Shown here: positions 10,430 to 22,144 of the stretch, in pieces
Layout of the letters: the number at the start of each line of letters is the position of its first letter
How positions within the stretch are numbered: the stretch's first letter is position 1
Source: Omphiscola glabra
Taxonomy: Eukaryota > Mollusca > Gastropoda > Lymnaeidae
DNA: 64,000 bases
NCBI GenBank assembly: GCA_964017045.1
Contig: OZ024801.1
Location: 31,096,049-31,160,048 of the forward strand
Direction: 5' to 3'
Made by a program: the position numbers and the translations under genes
Notes under the pieces: model-generated
What the model was told of the DNA's origin: nothing
Seen by the model: the letters and a program-made list of their open reading frames with translations, nothing else
Databases searched by the model: none

Positions 10430-11040
10430 TTTTATTTATTCTTTTTTTTTTTTTTGTGTGCGTGAGTTGTAAAAATAACAAGAACATCCAAAATCAGGTG
10501 GCAAACGAACGGGGGTGTGGAGGGGGCGCTAGCCCCTGTCGGCACTTTATCGTTTCGTAGGGAGAGAGAGAGATATAGGAGGGGGGGGAGCAGCATTTTT
10601 GGACAAATGCGGAGTTTTTGTGTGATAGGGACAACAAAAATCATGGTCCACCCCTTCCCCCAGAATGCCCTAGCCCTAGTTACGCCACTGACCGGAATAC
10701 AAATTTTAGCGGGGCGAGAGATGTTATGAAAAGCCTAAGGTGAAAAATTCTAAGAGGTGACTTGAGTGACGTCATAAAGCGTGGCTATTGTTTGCCCCAT
10801 GGAATTCATGTATAAGATTTAGCTTAGTCATTGAACAAGCTCGGTGTTCTTTTAAAATCCTTTATGTTGACTTCGGGCGGCTAAGTGACCCACTTCTCGT
10901 CAACCCGTCGAGTTGTAACCGTGTCACTTTCCCGATGACAACGCGTTCTATCAAATTTTCAGCCCCACTCCAACACCCCCCCCCCCATCCCCCAAAATAT
11001 CACCCTTTTTCAAGGGGAAGATGTCCCTTTTAAAAAAAAA
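10430..11040. repeat. Dispersed repeat, copy B plus attached segment
   Basis: 10480-10830 matches copy A at 8195-8525 in order: ggggtgtggagggggcgct, then ggaatacaaattt, then cttgagtgacgtcataaa. It contains the extra motif ctagttacgccactg near 10675-10690, a typical MITE end here. 10865-11000 (cccacttctcgtcaaccc, then ttctatcaaattttcagc) also occurs at 48325-48450. The region is therefore made of repeat pieces and not a gene. Confidence 0.65.
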
Positions 11041-11375
11041 AACAACAACATTAAATGACGTCATTACAAGTAAGTTAAATATCAAATCAACTTCACTATC
11101 TTATTCTCTACTCAAAGAAGGAAATAAAAAATCATTATGTATTGTCAGGGGACCCTTAAATGGCGAGGGGTCCGTATTTGCGTTGATTTCTATTTCTGTT
11201 CTGGCTATTAATAGGACAACGTGACCAGAAAGACAAGCTCAAACGGGGGCCCAGTTTCTTTATCACATTTAGAGTATCTGCAATTGTAATGGTGGGGAAA
11301 ATCTTGTAAATATTATCAATGATTTTTGTATCGTTTCCCCGTGACTTGCAAGATTTTACATGAGACGTCTCATTA
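11041..11375. other. No gene seen
   Basis: A 67-codon plus-strand frame (11021-11224) has no recognisable motif. Confidence 0.4.
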
Positions 11376-11377
11376 GG

Positions 11378-12045
11378 ACTGTCTATTTCAGACCTGATAT
11401 TTTGGACTGTCTATATCAGACCTGATATTTTGGACTGTCTCTTTCAGACCTGATATTTTGGACTGTCTTTATCAGATCTGATATTTTGGACTGTCTCTAA
11501 CATACCTGATATTTTGGACTGTCTCTATCATACCTGATATTTTGGACTGTCTATATCAGACCTAATATTTTGGACTGTCTCTATCATACCTGATATTTTG
11601 GACTGTCTCTATTATACCTGATATTTTGGACTGTCTCTATCATACCTGATATTTTGGATTGTCTCTATCAGACCTGATATTTTTCACTGTCTATATCAGA
11701 CCTAATATTTTGGACTGTTCTATCAGACTTTATATTTTGGCCTGTCTTTATCAGACCTGATATTTTCGACTGTCTCTATCATACCAGATATTTTGGACTG
11801 TCTCTATCATACCTGATATTTTGGACTGTCTATATCAGATCTAATATTTAGACTGTTTCTATCATACCTGATATTTTGGACTGTCTCTATCAGACCTGAT
11901 ATTTTGGACTGTTTCTATCAGACCTTATATTTTGGAATGTCTAATATCTGAGCTGGTATTTTGGACTGTCTTTATCAGATCTGATATTTTGAAATGTCTA
12001 ATATCTGAGCTGGTATTTTGGACAATCTCTATCAGACCTGATATT
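11378..12045. repeat. 28-bp minisatellite, about 23 copies
   Basis: Units of the type tttggactgtctctatcata with ending cctgatat. Units vary at many sites (cagacc, catacc, cagatc) and a few are shortened, so this array is older than the near-perfect arrays elsewhere in the window. Confidence 0.92.
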
Positions 12046-12130
12046 TTCTCTTACAAAAATACATGATCAACATAGCGTACCAGCTTGACCTATATGAAAG
12101 ATAATATTATTAACACTTTTTAATCGATTT

Positions 12131-12417
12131 GGATGGTGTCGCTAATTGGAAGGTTTCAGTACTTGGATGGTGTCAGTACTTTGGTGGTGTCAGTACTTTG
12201 GTGGTGTCAGTACTTGGATGGTGCCAGTACTTGGATGGTGTCAGTACTTGGATGGTGTCAGTATTTGGATGGTGTCAGTAATTGGATGGTGTCAGTACTT
12301 GGATGGTGACAGTACTTGGATGGTGTCAGTAATTGGATGGTGTTAGTACTTGGATAGTGCCAGTACTTGGATGGTGTCAGTACTTGGATGGTGTCAGTAC
12401 TTTGATTGTGTCAGTAC
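12131..12417. repeat. 17-bp minisatellite, about 16 copies
   Basis: Tandem ggatggtgtcagtactt with scattered substitutions (tttggtggtg, gtaattgg). Confidence 0.92.
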
Positions 12418-12651
12418 TTCTATTTCCCTCTCACATATACAATTAGATTACAATTACACCGAAATGAATGAAGTGTGTTGTGTGCTGTCACCCTGTGTAA
12501 AGTGTGTTGTGCGCTGTCAGCCTGTGTAATGTACGTAAGAGCCGTGGTGTTTCCATTGCTTATACCCAGTGCATTTCTGGGCGTTTACATTTCTATGAAG
12601 TAGTAAACACATTAAGGTCCCGCTTTAAATGCTCATTTAGTGTTTGAAGTC

Positions 12652-12830
12652 GGTCTCATTACGGTCCCATTAAGTCTCATAACGGTCTCATTACGGTCTC
12701 ATTACGGTCTCATTACGGTCTCATTTGGTCTTATTACGGTCTCATTGCCGTTTCATTACGGCCTCAATAGGTCTCATTACGGTCTCATTACCGTTTTATT
12801 ACGGTCTCAATATGGTCTCATTACGCTCAT
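12652..12830. repeat. 11-bp GGTCTCATTAC repeat
   Basis: Imperfect tandem ggtctcattac, with losses and substitutions. It gives an open plus-strand frame (12640-13011) that is not a gene. Confidence 0.88.
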
Positions 12831-13156
12831 ATCAATTGATACATATCTATTGATAATGGGTACGTATTGTATATTATCTTTACCGCATTTTATAATGTAT
12901 AGCTTACTCAGGGTCGTAAGCTTAGCGGCTATACAATTCATACGCCTAAGCAGAGTATTATTAAAGTCTTTGTTTTTAAACAACGTGTGGAGTGTGGTGT
13001 GTGGTGTTTAGGTCCACCATTTTGTCTTTGTTATTTATTGAATGATATCTGTTCGAGTCATGAGTTCTAAAATTCTACCTTTCATTGTGTGTGTGTGTAT
13101 TTAAGCCATAAACATACTTATATTTCTCTTATGCACATTTGCGCTTCATGTTATGT
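12831..13156. other. No gene seen
   Basis: Unique AT-rich sequence between two arrays. Confidence 0.4.
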
Positions 13157-16100
13157 GCATGTGTGTGTTTGTTGAACTATGTTAATGAGACGATGTGCAT
13201 GTGTTTGTTGAACTATGTTAATGAGACGATGTGCATGTGTTTGTTGAACTATGTTAATGAGACGATGTGCATGTGTTTGTTGAACTATGTTAATGAGACG
13301 ATGTGCATGTGTTTGTTGAACTATGTTAATGAGACGATGTGCATGTGTTTGTTGAACTATGTTAATGAGACGATGTGCATGTGTTTGTTGAACTATGTTA
13401 ATGAGACGATGTGCATGTGTTTGTTGAAATATGTTAATGAGACGATGTGCATGTGTTTGTTTAACTATGTTAATGAGACGATGTGCATATGTTTGTTGAA
13501 CTATGTTAATGAGACGATGTGCATGTGTTTGTTGAACTATGTTAATGAGACGATGTGCATGTGTTTGTTGAACTATGTTAATGAGACAATGTGCACGTGT
13601 TTGTTTGTTGAACTATGTTAATGAGACAATGTGCATGTGTTTGTTTGTTGAACTATGTTAATGAGACGATGTACATGTGTTTGTTTGTTGAACTATGTTA
13701 ATGAGACGCTGTGCATGTGTTTGTTTGTTGAACTATGTTAATGAGACGATGTGCATGTGTTTGTTGAACTATGTTAATGAGACGATGTGCTTGTGTTTGT
13801 TTGTTGAACTATGTTAATGAGACGATGTGCATGTGTTTGTTTAACTATGTTAATGAGACGATGTGCATGTGTTTGTTTAACTATATTAATGAGACGATGT
13901 GCATGTGTTTGTTTAACTATGTTAATGAGACGATGTGCATGTGTTTGTTGAACTATGTTAATGAGACGATGTGCATGTGTTTGTTGAACTATGTTAATGA
14001 GACGATGTGCATGTGTTTGTTGAACTATGTTAATGAGACGATGTGCATGTGTTTGTTTAACTATGTTAATGATACGATGTGCATGTGTTTGTTGAACTAT
14101 GTTAATGAGACAATATGCATGTGTTTGTTTGTTGAACTATGTTAATGAGACGATGTGCATGTGTTTGTTTGTTTAACTATGTTAATGAGACAATGTGCAT
14201 GTGTTTGTTTGTTGAACTATGTTAATGAGACGATGTGCATGTGTTTGTTTAACTATGTTAATGAGACGATGTGCATGTGTTTGTTTAACTATGTTAATGA
14301 GACGATGTGCATGTGTTTGTTTAACTATGTTAATGAGACGATGTGCATGTGTTTGTTTGTTGAACTATGTTAATGAGACGATGTGCATGTGTTTGTTGAA
14401 CTATGTTAATGAGACGATGTACATGTGTTTGTTTGTTGAACTATGTTAATGAGACAATATGCATGTGTTTGTTTGTTGAACTATGTTAATGAGACGATGT
14501 GCATGTGTTTGTTGAACTATGTTAATGAGACGATGTGCATGTGTTTGTTGAACTATGTTAATGAGACGATGTGCATGTGTTTGTTGAACTATGTTAATTA
14601 GACGATGTGCATGTGTTTGTTGAACTATGTTAATGAGACGATGTGCATGTGTTTGTTTGTTGAACTATGTTAATGAGACGATGTGCATGTGTTTGTTGAA
14701 CTATGTTAATGAGACGATGTACATGTGTTTGTTTGTTGAACTATGTTAATGAGACAATATGCATGTGTTTGTTTGTTGAACTATGTTAATGAGACGATGT
14801 GCATGTGTTTGTTGAACTATGTTAATGAGACGATGTGCATGTGTTTGTTTAACTATATTAATGAGACGATGTGCATGTGTTTGTTTAACTATGTTAATGA
14901 GACGATGTGCATGTGTTTGTTGAACTATGTTAATGAGACGATGTGCATGTGTTTGTTGAACTATGTTAATGAGACGATGTGCATGTGTTTGTTGAACTAT
15001 GTTAATGAGACGATGTGCATGTGTTTGTTTAACTATGTTAATGAGACGATGTGCATGTGTTTGTTGAACTATGTTAATGAGACAATATGCATGTGTTTGT
15101 TTGTTGAACTATGTTAATGAGACGATGTGCATGTGTTTGTTGAACTATGTTAATGAGACGATGTGCATGTGTTTGTTGAACTATGTTAATGAGACGATGT
15201 GCATGTGTTTGTTGAACTATGTTAATGAGACGATGTGCATGTGTTTGTTGAACTATGTTAATGAGACGATGTGCATGTGTTTGTTGAACTATGTTAATGA
15301 GACGATGTACATGTGTTTGTTTGTTGAACTATGTTAATGAGACAATATGCATGTGTTTGTTTGTTGAACTATGTTAATGAGACGATGTGCATGTGTTTGT
15401 TGAACTATGTTAATGAGACGATGTGCATGTGTTTGTTGAACTATGTTAATGAGACGATGTGCATGTGTTTGTTGAACTATGTTAATGAGACGATGTGCAT
15501 GTGTTTGTTTAACTATGTTAATGAGACGATGTGCATGTGTTTGTTTGTTGAACTATTTTAATGAGACGATGTGCATGTGTTTGTTGAACTATGTTAATGA
15601 GACGATGTACATGTGTTTGTTTGTTGAACTATGTTAATGAGACAATATGCATGTGTTTGTTTGTTGAACTATGTTAATGAGACGATGTGCATGTGTTTGT
15701 TAAACTATGTTAATGAGACGATGTGCATGTGTTTGTTGAACTATGTTAATGAGACGATGTACATGTGTTTGTTTGTTGAACTATGTTAATGAGACAATAT
15801 GCATGTGTTTGTTTGTTGAACAATGTTAATGAGACGATGTGCATGTGTTTGTTGAACTATGTTAATGAGACGATGTGCATGTGTTTGTTGAACTATGTTA
15901 ATGAGACGATGTGCATGTGTTTGTTGAACTATGTTAATGAGACGATGTGCATGTGTTTGTTGAACTATGTTAATGAGACGATGTGCATGTGTTTGTTTAA
16001 CTATGTTAATGAGACGATGTGCATGTGTTTGTTTGTTTAACTATGTTAATGAGACAATGTGCATGTGTTTGTTTGTTGAACTATGTTAATGAGACGATGT

Positions 16101-17990
16101 GCATGTGTTTGTTTAACTATGTTAATGAGACGATGTGCATGTGTTTGTTTGTTGAACTATGTTAATGAGACGATGTGCATGTGTTTGTTGAACTATGTTA
16201 ATGAGACGATGTACATGTGTTTGTTTGTTGAACTATGTTAATGAGACAATATGCATGTGTTTGTTTGTTGAACTATGTTAATGAGACGATGTGCATGTGT
16301 TTGTTGAACTATGTTAATGAGACGATGTGCATGTGTTTGTTGAACTATGTTAATGAGACGATGTGCATGTGTTTGTTGAACTATGTTAATGAGACGATGT
16401 GCATGTGTTTGTTGAACTATGTTAATGAGACGATGTGCATGTGTTTGTTTGTTGAACTATTTTAATGAGACTATGTGCATGTGTTTGTTGAACTATGTTA
16501 ATGAGACGATGTACATGTGTTTGTTTGTTGTTTTATGTTAATGAGACAATATGCATGTGTTTGTTTGTTGAACTATGTTAATGAGACGATGTGCATGTGT
16601 TTGTTGAACTATGTTAATGAGACGATGTGCATGTGTTTGTTGAACTATGTTAATGAGACGATGTGCATGTGTTTGTTGAACTATGTTAATGAGACGATGT
16701 GCATGTGTTTGTTGAACTATGTTAATGAGACGATGTGCATGTTTTTGTTGAACTATGTTAATGAGACGATGTGCATGTGTTTGTTGAACTATGTTAATGA
16801 GACAATATGCATGTGTTTGTTTGTTGAACTATGTTAATGAGACGATGTGCATGTGTTTGTTGAACTATGTTAATGAGACGATGTGCATGTGTTTGTTGAA
16901 CTATGTTAATGAGACGATGTGCATGTGTTTGTTGAACTATGTTAATGAGACGATGTGCATGTGTTTGTTGAACTATGTTAATGAGACGATGTGCATGTGT
17001 TTGTTTAACTATGTTAATGAGACGATGTGCATGTGTTTGTTTGTTTAACTATGTTAATGAGACAATGTGCATGTGTTTGTTTGTTGAACTATGTTAATGA
17101 GACGATGTGCATGTGTTTGTTTAACTATGTTAATGAGACGATGTGCATGTGTTTGTTTGTTGAACTATGTTAATGAGACGATGTGCATGTGTTTGTTGAA
17201 CTATGTTAATGAGACGATGTACATGTGTTTGTTTGTTGAACTATGTTAATGAGACAATATGCATGTGTTTGTTTGTTGAACTATGTTAATGAGACGATGT
17301 GCATGTGTTTGTTGAACTATGTTAATGAGACGATGTGCATGTGTTTGTTGAACTATGTTAATGAGACGATGTGCATGTGTTTGTTGAACTATGTTAATGA
17401 GACGATGTGCATGTGTTTGTTTAACTATGTTAATGAGACGATGTGCATGTGTTTGTTTGTTGAACTATGTTAATGAGACGATGTGCATGTGTTTGTTGAA
17501 CTATGTTAATGAGACGATGTACATGTGTTTGTTTGTTGAACTATGTTAATGAGACGATGTGCATGTTTTTGTTGAACTATGTTAATGAGACGATGTGCAT
17601 GTGTTTGTTGAACTATGTTAATGAGACGATGTGCATGTGTTTGTTTGTTTAACTATGTTAATGAGACAATGTGCTTGTGTTTGTTTGTTGAACTATGTTA
17701 ATGAGACGATGTGCATGTGTTTGTTTGTTGAACTATGTTAATGAGACAATGTGCTTGTGTTTGTTTGTTGAACTATGTTAATGAGACAATGTGCTTGTGT
17801 TTGTTTGTTGAACTATGTTAATGAGACGATGTGCTTGTGTTTGTTTGTTGAACTATGTTAATGAGACGATGTGCATGTGTTTGTTTGTTGAACTATGTTA
17901 ATGAGACAATGTTCTTGTGTTTGTTTGTTGAACTATGTTAATGAGACAATGTGCTTGTGTTTGTTTGTTGAACTATGTTAATGAGACGCT
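13157..17990. repeat. 4.8-kb minisatellite of 36-bp and 40-bp units, ~125-130 copies
   Basis: The basic unit begins gttaatgagacgatgtgcat and ends gtgtttgttgaactat (36 bp). A second type has one extra gttt (tttgtttgttg, 40 bp). Further variants are gtttaactat, caatatgcatg and gtacatg. The array is highly uniform. Larger blocks recur: the variant neighbourhood at 15783 returns at 16791, and that at 16235 returns at 17243, both 1008 bp on; a 972-bp offset links 13771 with 14743. Because 36 is 12 codons, frames stay open (VNETMCMCLLNY repeated) until a 40-bp unit breaks them. This is satellite-like DNA and not a coding gene. Confidence 0.97.
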
Positions 17991-18030
17991 TTGTGTCCAC
18001 TACCTTAAATGTTGAGTGATGATAAAATGA

Positions 18031-18652
18031 GTTGTGTAGTCCCCATGATTGTTTGTAGTCCCCATGATTGTTTGTAGTCCCCATGATTGTTTGTAGTCCC
18101 CATGATTGTTTGTAGTCCCCATGATTGTTTTTTATCTTTGTGTAGTCCCCATGATTGTTTGTAGTCCCCATGATTGTTTGTAGTCCCCATGATTGTTTTT
18201 GATCGTTGTGTAGTCCCCATGATTGTTTTTGATCGTTGTGTAGTCCCCATGATTGTTTTTGATCGTTGTGTAATCCCCATGATTGTTTTTGATCGTTGTG
18301 TAATCCCCATGATTGTTTTGATCGTTGTGTAGTCCCCATGATTGTTTTTGATCGTTGTGTAATCCCCATGATTGTTTTTGATCGTTGTGTAATCCCCATG
18401 ATTGTTTTGATCGTTGTGTAGTCCCCATGATTGTTTGTAGTCCCCATGATTGTTTGTAGTCCCCATGATTGTTTTTGATCGTTGTGTAGTCCCCATGATT
18501 GTTTTTGATCGTTGTGTAGTCCCCATGATTGTTTTTGATCGTTGTGTAATCCCCATGATTGTTTTTGATCGTTGTGTAGTCCCCATGATTGTTTTGATCG
18601 TTGTGTAGTCCCCATGATTGTTTTTGATCGTTGTGTAGTCCCCATGATTGTT
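18031..18652. repeat. Minisatellite of mixed 30-bp and 19-bp units
   Basis: The long unit is tagtccccatgattgttttt followed by gatcgttgtg; the short unit is the same sequence without the gatcgttgt part (tagtccccatgattgtttg). Runs of short units at 18050-18130 and 18150-18190 alternate with runs of long ones. One isolated relative lies at 19156-19180. Minus-strand open frames here are translations of the array. Confidence 0.95.
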
Positions 18653-18734
18653 TAACATCGAGAGAATCTTGGTTGCCGCGACCAGCGAACTTATGTCCTA
18701 AATGTATCCCTAAACCTATCCTGAACCCTAAGCT

Positions 18735-18958
18735 TATCCCTAACCTGGGTTTTGACCCTATCGGAACCTGCGTTTTGACCCTATCGGAACCAGGGTTTTG
18801 ACCCTATCGGAACCAGGGTTTTGAACCTATCGGAACCAGGGTATTGACCTTATCGGAACCAGGGTTTTGAACCTATCGGAACCAGGGTTTTGACCCTATC
18901 GGAACCAGGGTTTTGACCCTATCGGAACCAGGGTTTTGACCCTATCGGAACCAGGGAC
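18735..18958. repeat. 24-bp minisatellite, about 9 copies
   Basis: Tandem gaccctatcggaaccagggt followed by tttg, with few changes (gaacctat, gtattgacc). It starts beside ctaaacctatcctgaaccct, from which the unit may have arisen. Confidence 0.93.
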
Positions 18959-19315
18959 AAGACACGCAAATGACGTCATGGTGCTATCTCTCCAAATGAG
19001 CCGAATGGTTTTCATGCTTTATATTTGTGTGTACATTAGTGCTTCATGTTCTGTGTTTCTGTTTGTCTACTTCAAAAAATAAAGTGGTTTTGCTGTTTGT
19101 TTATTATGATGTGTTGTACTTTGCTTCGACTACGTCCAATGTATGAGCTGTTTGGTCCCCATGATTGTTTTTGTTCAGTTTGCTGATTATGTCATTTCTG
19201 TATAGGTCTCACCGTTAAACAACGTGCATTGCTTGAAAGTTTTGTGTTTCTGCTTTGTTAGTTTAACGTGAGCTTACACAGCACTGGCTGGGTGTTACCC
19301 GATGGTGTCTTTTAT

Positions 19316-19346
<31 letters not shown>

Positions 19347-19366
19347 GTATGGTAATAATGAGAGTA
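18959..19366. other. No gene seen; (TA)n at 19311-19346
   Basis: Contains one isolated unit of the 30-bp repeat near 19156 and a TA dinucleotide run of about 35 bases. Confidence 0.5.
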
Positions 19367-19590
19367 TGTGTATAAGTATACATTTCATAGGTCTTCATCT
19401 CTTTCTTTTTCCCTATGGATTCCATGTTTGGCATTGTCTGGTGGTGCTATCTGGGGGTTTTCTGAGAGTATGCCCAATCCACCTCCATCTTTTCTTTATG
19501 ATGTCTTCATCAATGGGCACCTGGTATGTCCTTTCTAATAGATCTTTGTTGGTGATGTTATTTGGCCATTTGATGTTAAGGATCTTTTTA
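19367..19590 (-). pseudogene. Inverted 5' part of a truncated LINE
   Basis: On the minus strand the translation reads ILNIKWPNNITNKDLLERTY, then PIDEDIIKKRWRWIGHTLRK and PPDSTTRQCQTWNP, then a stop and GKRKR. This is the near-C-terminal region of an animal LINE polymerase (IGHTLRKPP box). It runs opposite to, and directly abuts, the plus-strand piece that continues the same protein. A stop codon interrupts it and no start exists, so it is a dead insertion. Confidence 0.8.
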
Positions 19591-19790
19591 AGGGAAAAAG
19601 AAAGAGAGGAATGCCTAAGAATACATGGAGACGCGAGCTAGAGACAGACGCGCAAAATATGGGATGCACCTGGAAGCAATTGGAAAGGAAAGCACAGGAC
19701 CGGGATGAGTGGAAAATTCTTGTGGACGGCCTCTGCCCCAGACGGCCTATGCCCCAGACGGGGTAAAAAGGCATAAGAAGAAGATAAATT
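19583..19790 (+). pseudogene. 3' part of the same LINE, with tail
   Basis: The plus strand reads GKRKRGMPKNTWRRELETDA, then GCTWKQLERKAQDRDEWKIL and VDGLCPRRPMPQTG before a stop, matching the LINE polymerase terminus. An A/G-rich tail (aagaagaagata) follows. The GKRKR codons occur at both the inverted and the direct piece, so about 20 bases are duplicated at the junction. That layout fits a 5' inversion made during insertion (twin priming). Confidence 0.8.
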
Positions 19791-19827
19791 TCATTAATTT
19801 CATTGGCACTGTGATATCAAGTATTGG

Positions 19828-19870
19828 TTGGGGGGGGGGGGGGGGTTGTGTTTTTTTTTTGGGGGGGGGG
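19828..19870. repeat. Poly-G tracts
   Basis: Two runs of G (about 16 and 10 bases) split by ttgtgtttttttttt. Possible G-quadruplex and likely length-variable. Confidence 0.8.
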
Positions 19871-19879
19871 TGTTCTCCA

Positions 19880-20840
19880 CTTTGTTTTGTTTATTGGTGG
19901 GCGATTATATGGAAACCATGCATTGTATCCCTTATTTCAAGGGTTCGAATGGAGGTGAGCTTCCGCTGTACCTAAGTAGAAAGATTGAAAATGTATAAAT
20001 CAATATTACCAGTTGATTAAGCTCTTCCAAAGGTATATATACGTTTGTTAACGTTTTTAATTTATAATTTACAGCTGAAAATGATTAAGATATAATAAAA
20101 AGAGCATTTTTTTATTTTAAAAGGCTATTTAAGTAAGTTTTTATTTAAATACATTACAAAATTACAAGTGCAGAACAAATATTAAATTTAATATTTCTTG
20201 AACAACCTTTAGCTGTATCCACAAAAAAGATTTACAAAAATTAAATCAGTTGTTTCCCCTGAACAAAAAAAAGTTAGTGTTTTTATCCTTAGTCTTTAAA
20301 ACGTAAAAAGTAATTTCAAAATTGAATTTGAAATAAATTTATTTATTAGTCTATCTGATTTTTTTTTTTTTTGCAGAATCATGACACTGTCGTGACAGCT
20401 ATGTAAGAATGGATAAAATCTCTAGCATGTAGCATTTTATTTTTACTTTTCTTATAAGAACAAAATTATAAAGACACATTAAAAATAATTTTACGGTGTT
20501 AATAAGATGTGGTGCCAAATTACAAATTACAATTAACGAGAAATACACTTTACATATAATTTTATGTATGTATGTTGAACTAATTTCGTTCCACCGATTC
20601 ATGGATTATACGAATAATTAAGAGCAATCAATTTTTTATCTTCAACGTAAAACTCATTAAACTTTTGAGATCAATTCATTTATAATAACAATAAATTAGT
20701 GTCAATGATTAGATTAAATTGATAATTCAACAGCTGCATGACAATTTTGAACTTGAAATTGCATCGAAGAGAAATCATCAACTGAGGAGAATACAATAAT
20801 TAAAGAACGAAATTGTTTTTAAACGGTTTTATTTAGCTTC
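19880..20840. other. No gene seen; strongly AT-rich
   Basis: Nearly 1 kb with long A and T runs and only a short minus-strand chance frame (20399-20602). Confidence 0.5.
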
Positions 20841-20842
20841 CG

Positions 20843-21440
20843 TTTATGTCTTTGTCTTTTTATCCGTGTCTGTTCGTCCGCGTCTGTTTGTCTGATCTGT
20901 TTGTTTGTGTCTGTTTGTCCGTGTCTGGGTATGTTTGTCTGTGTGTGCTTGTCTGTGTAAGTTTGTCAGTGTGTTTGTATTTGTATATTTTTATGTGCAT
21001 GTATTCATGTGTATGTTTGTCTGTGTATGTTTGGCTGTGTGTTTGTTTGTATATGTTTGTATGTGTATGATGTTTGTTTGTTTGTCTGGACCTGTTTGTC
21101 TGTGTCTGTTTGTCTGTGTAAGTTTGTCTGTGTGTTTGTATTTGTATGTTTTTGTGCATGTATTTATGTGTATGTTTGTCTGTGTATGTTTGACTGTGTG
21201 TTTGTTTGTATATGTTTGTATGTGTATGTTGTCTGTGTGTTAGTCTGGACATGTTTGTCTTTGTCTGTGTATGTTTGTCTGTGTGTTTGTATTTGTATGT
21301 TTTTATGTGCATGTATTTATGTGTATGTTTGTCTGTGTATGTTTGACTGTGTGTTTGTTTGTATATGTTTGTATGTGTATGTTGTCTGTGTGTTTGTCCG
21401 GGTTTGTTTTTGTATGTTTGTCTGGGTCTGTTTGTATGGG
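20843..21440. repeat. TGTTTGTCTG-type degenerate array with ~120-bp superunit
   Basis: A GT-rich array of short units such as tgtttgtctgtgtatgtttg. The order tgtgcatgtatt...tatgtttgtctgtgtatgtt...tatatgtttgtatgtgtatg recurs three times, roughly every 120-140 bases, so the short units have been duplicated in blocks. Cysteine/valine-rich plus frames and threonine/glutamine-rich minus frames are artefacts. Confidence 0.88.
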
Positions 21441-21494
21441 TCAAATCTTGTAAAGCAATTTCCGAACTGTTCTCTTCGTCCTACGGACTTGTCA

Positions 21495-21660
21495 GTTTGC
21501 ATGGCTACCTTGTGCTGTATGACCAGTCAATGACAAGTTATCTTGAATGCGCCATGGCTACCTTGTTCTGTATGATAAATAGGTCACCAGTGACCTTCAA
21601 TGCTCCATGGCTACCTTGTTCTGTATGATAAATAGGTCGCCAGTGACCTTCAATGCCTCT
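21495..21660. repeat. ~55-bp repeat, 3 copies
   Basis: Copies of atggctaccttgttctgtat, two of them followed by gataaataggtc(a/g)ccagtgacctt. The first copy is diverged. Confidence 0.85.
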
Positions 21661-21890
21661 TACTGACCTCATTGAGATTAATCTCGCATCTCGATTTTGA
21701 CCAGTTTCCTGGTGTCCAATTAAGCTTAAACTGTGTACACTTACCCACACCGAGATGACAATAACACCCTTAAAAGGCAAGCATGTTACCAATGTCCTCA
21801 AATGACCACGTATCAATCTATGCCTGTCAAATGTCGCTTCTTAATTTCGACTTAACACCTGATCTCTAATTGAACTGAAATCTGATACAT
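21661..21890. other. No gene seen
   Basis: Unique sequence with no recognised feature. Confidence 0.4.
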
Positions 21891-21891
21891 T

Positions 21892-22093
21892 CGCACCCGG
21901 GTACCAGAGGTGAGAGGTTGGGATTAAATAACTATTTAAAATTTTATTGTTGGGTTTGTAAGACAGAATGAGGTATCACATGAAAGATGATTGAATGGAC
22001 TGTGCGTTTGTAAACCTACTTCTTCAGTTTAAATAAAATAAATTACCACAAATGACATCCGAATGGGATTTAGTCTAAAGGTACCCGGGTACG
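21892..22093. mobile_element. Candidate MITE with CGYACCCGGGTACC ends
   Basis: The left end cgcacccgggtacc (21892-21905) and right end ggtacccgggtacg (22080-22093) are inverted copies with one mismatch in 14. The interior is AT-rich and non-coding. No clear target-site duplication was found, so the class is open. Confidence 0.5.
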
Positions 22094-22144
22094 CTTAGCC
22101 GCCTTACATATTAGCAATAAGGTTTCGCTAGAGGTTCATGCAAT

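Noticed and set aside
13139..17473. Series of Cys/Asn/Met-rich repeat proteins
   Set aside because: Translations of the 36-bp array; every frame ends where a 40-bp unit shifts it.
17938..18658. 217-235-codon minus-strand frames rich in Trp, Gly and His
   Set aside because: Translations of the 30/19-bp array.
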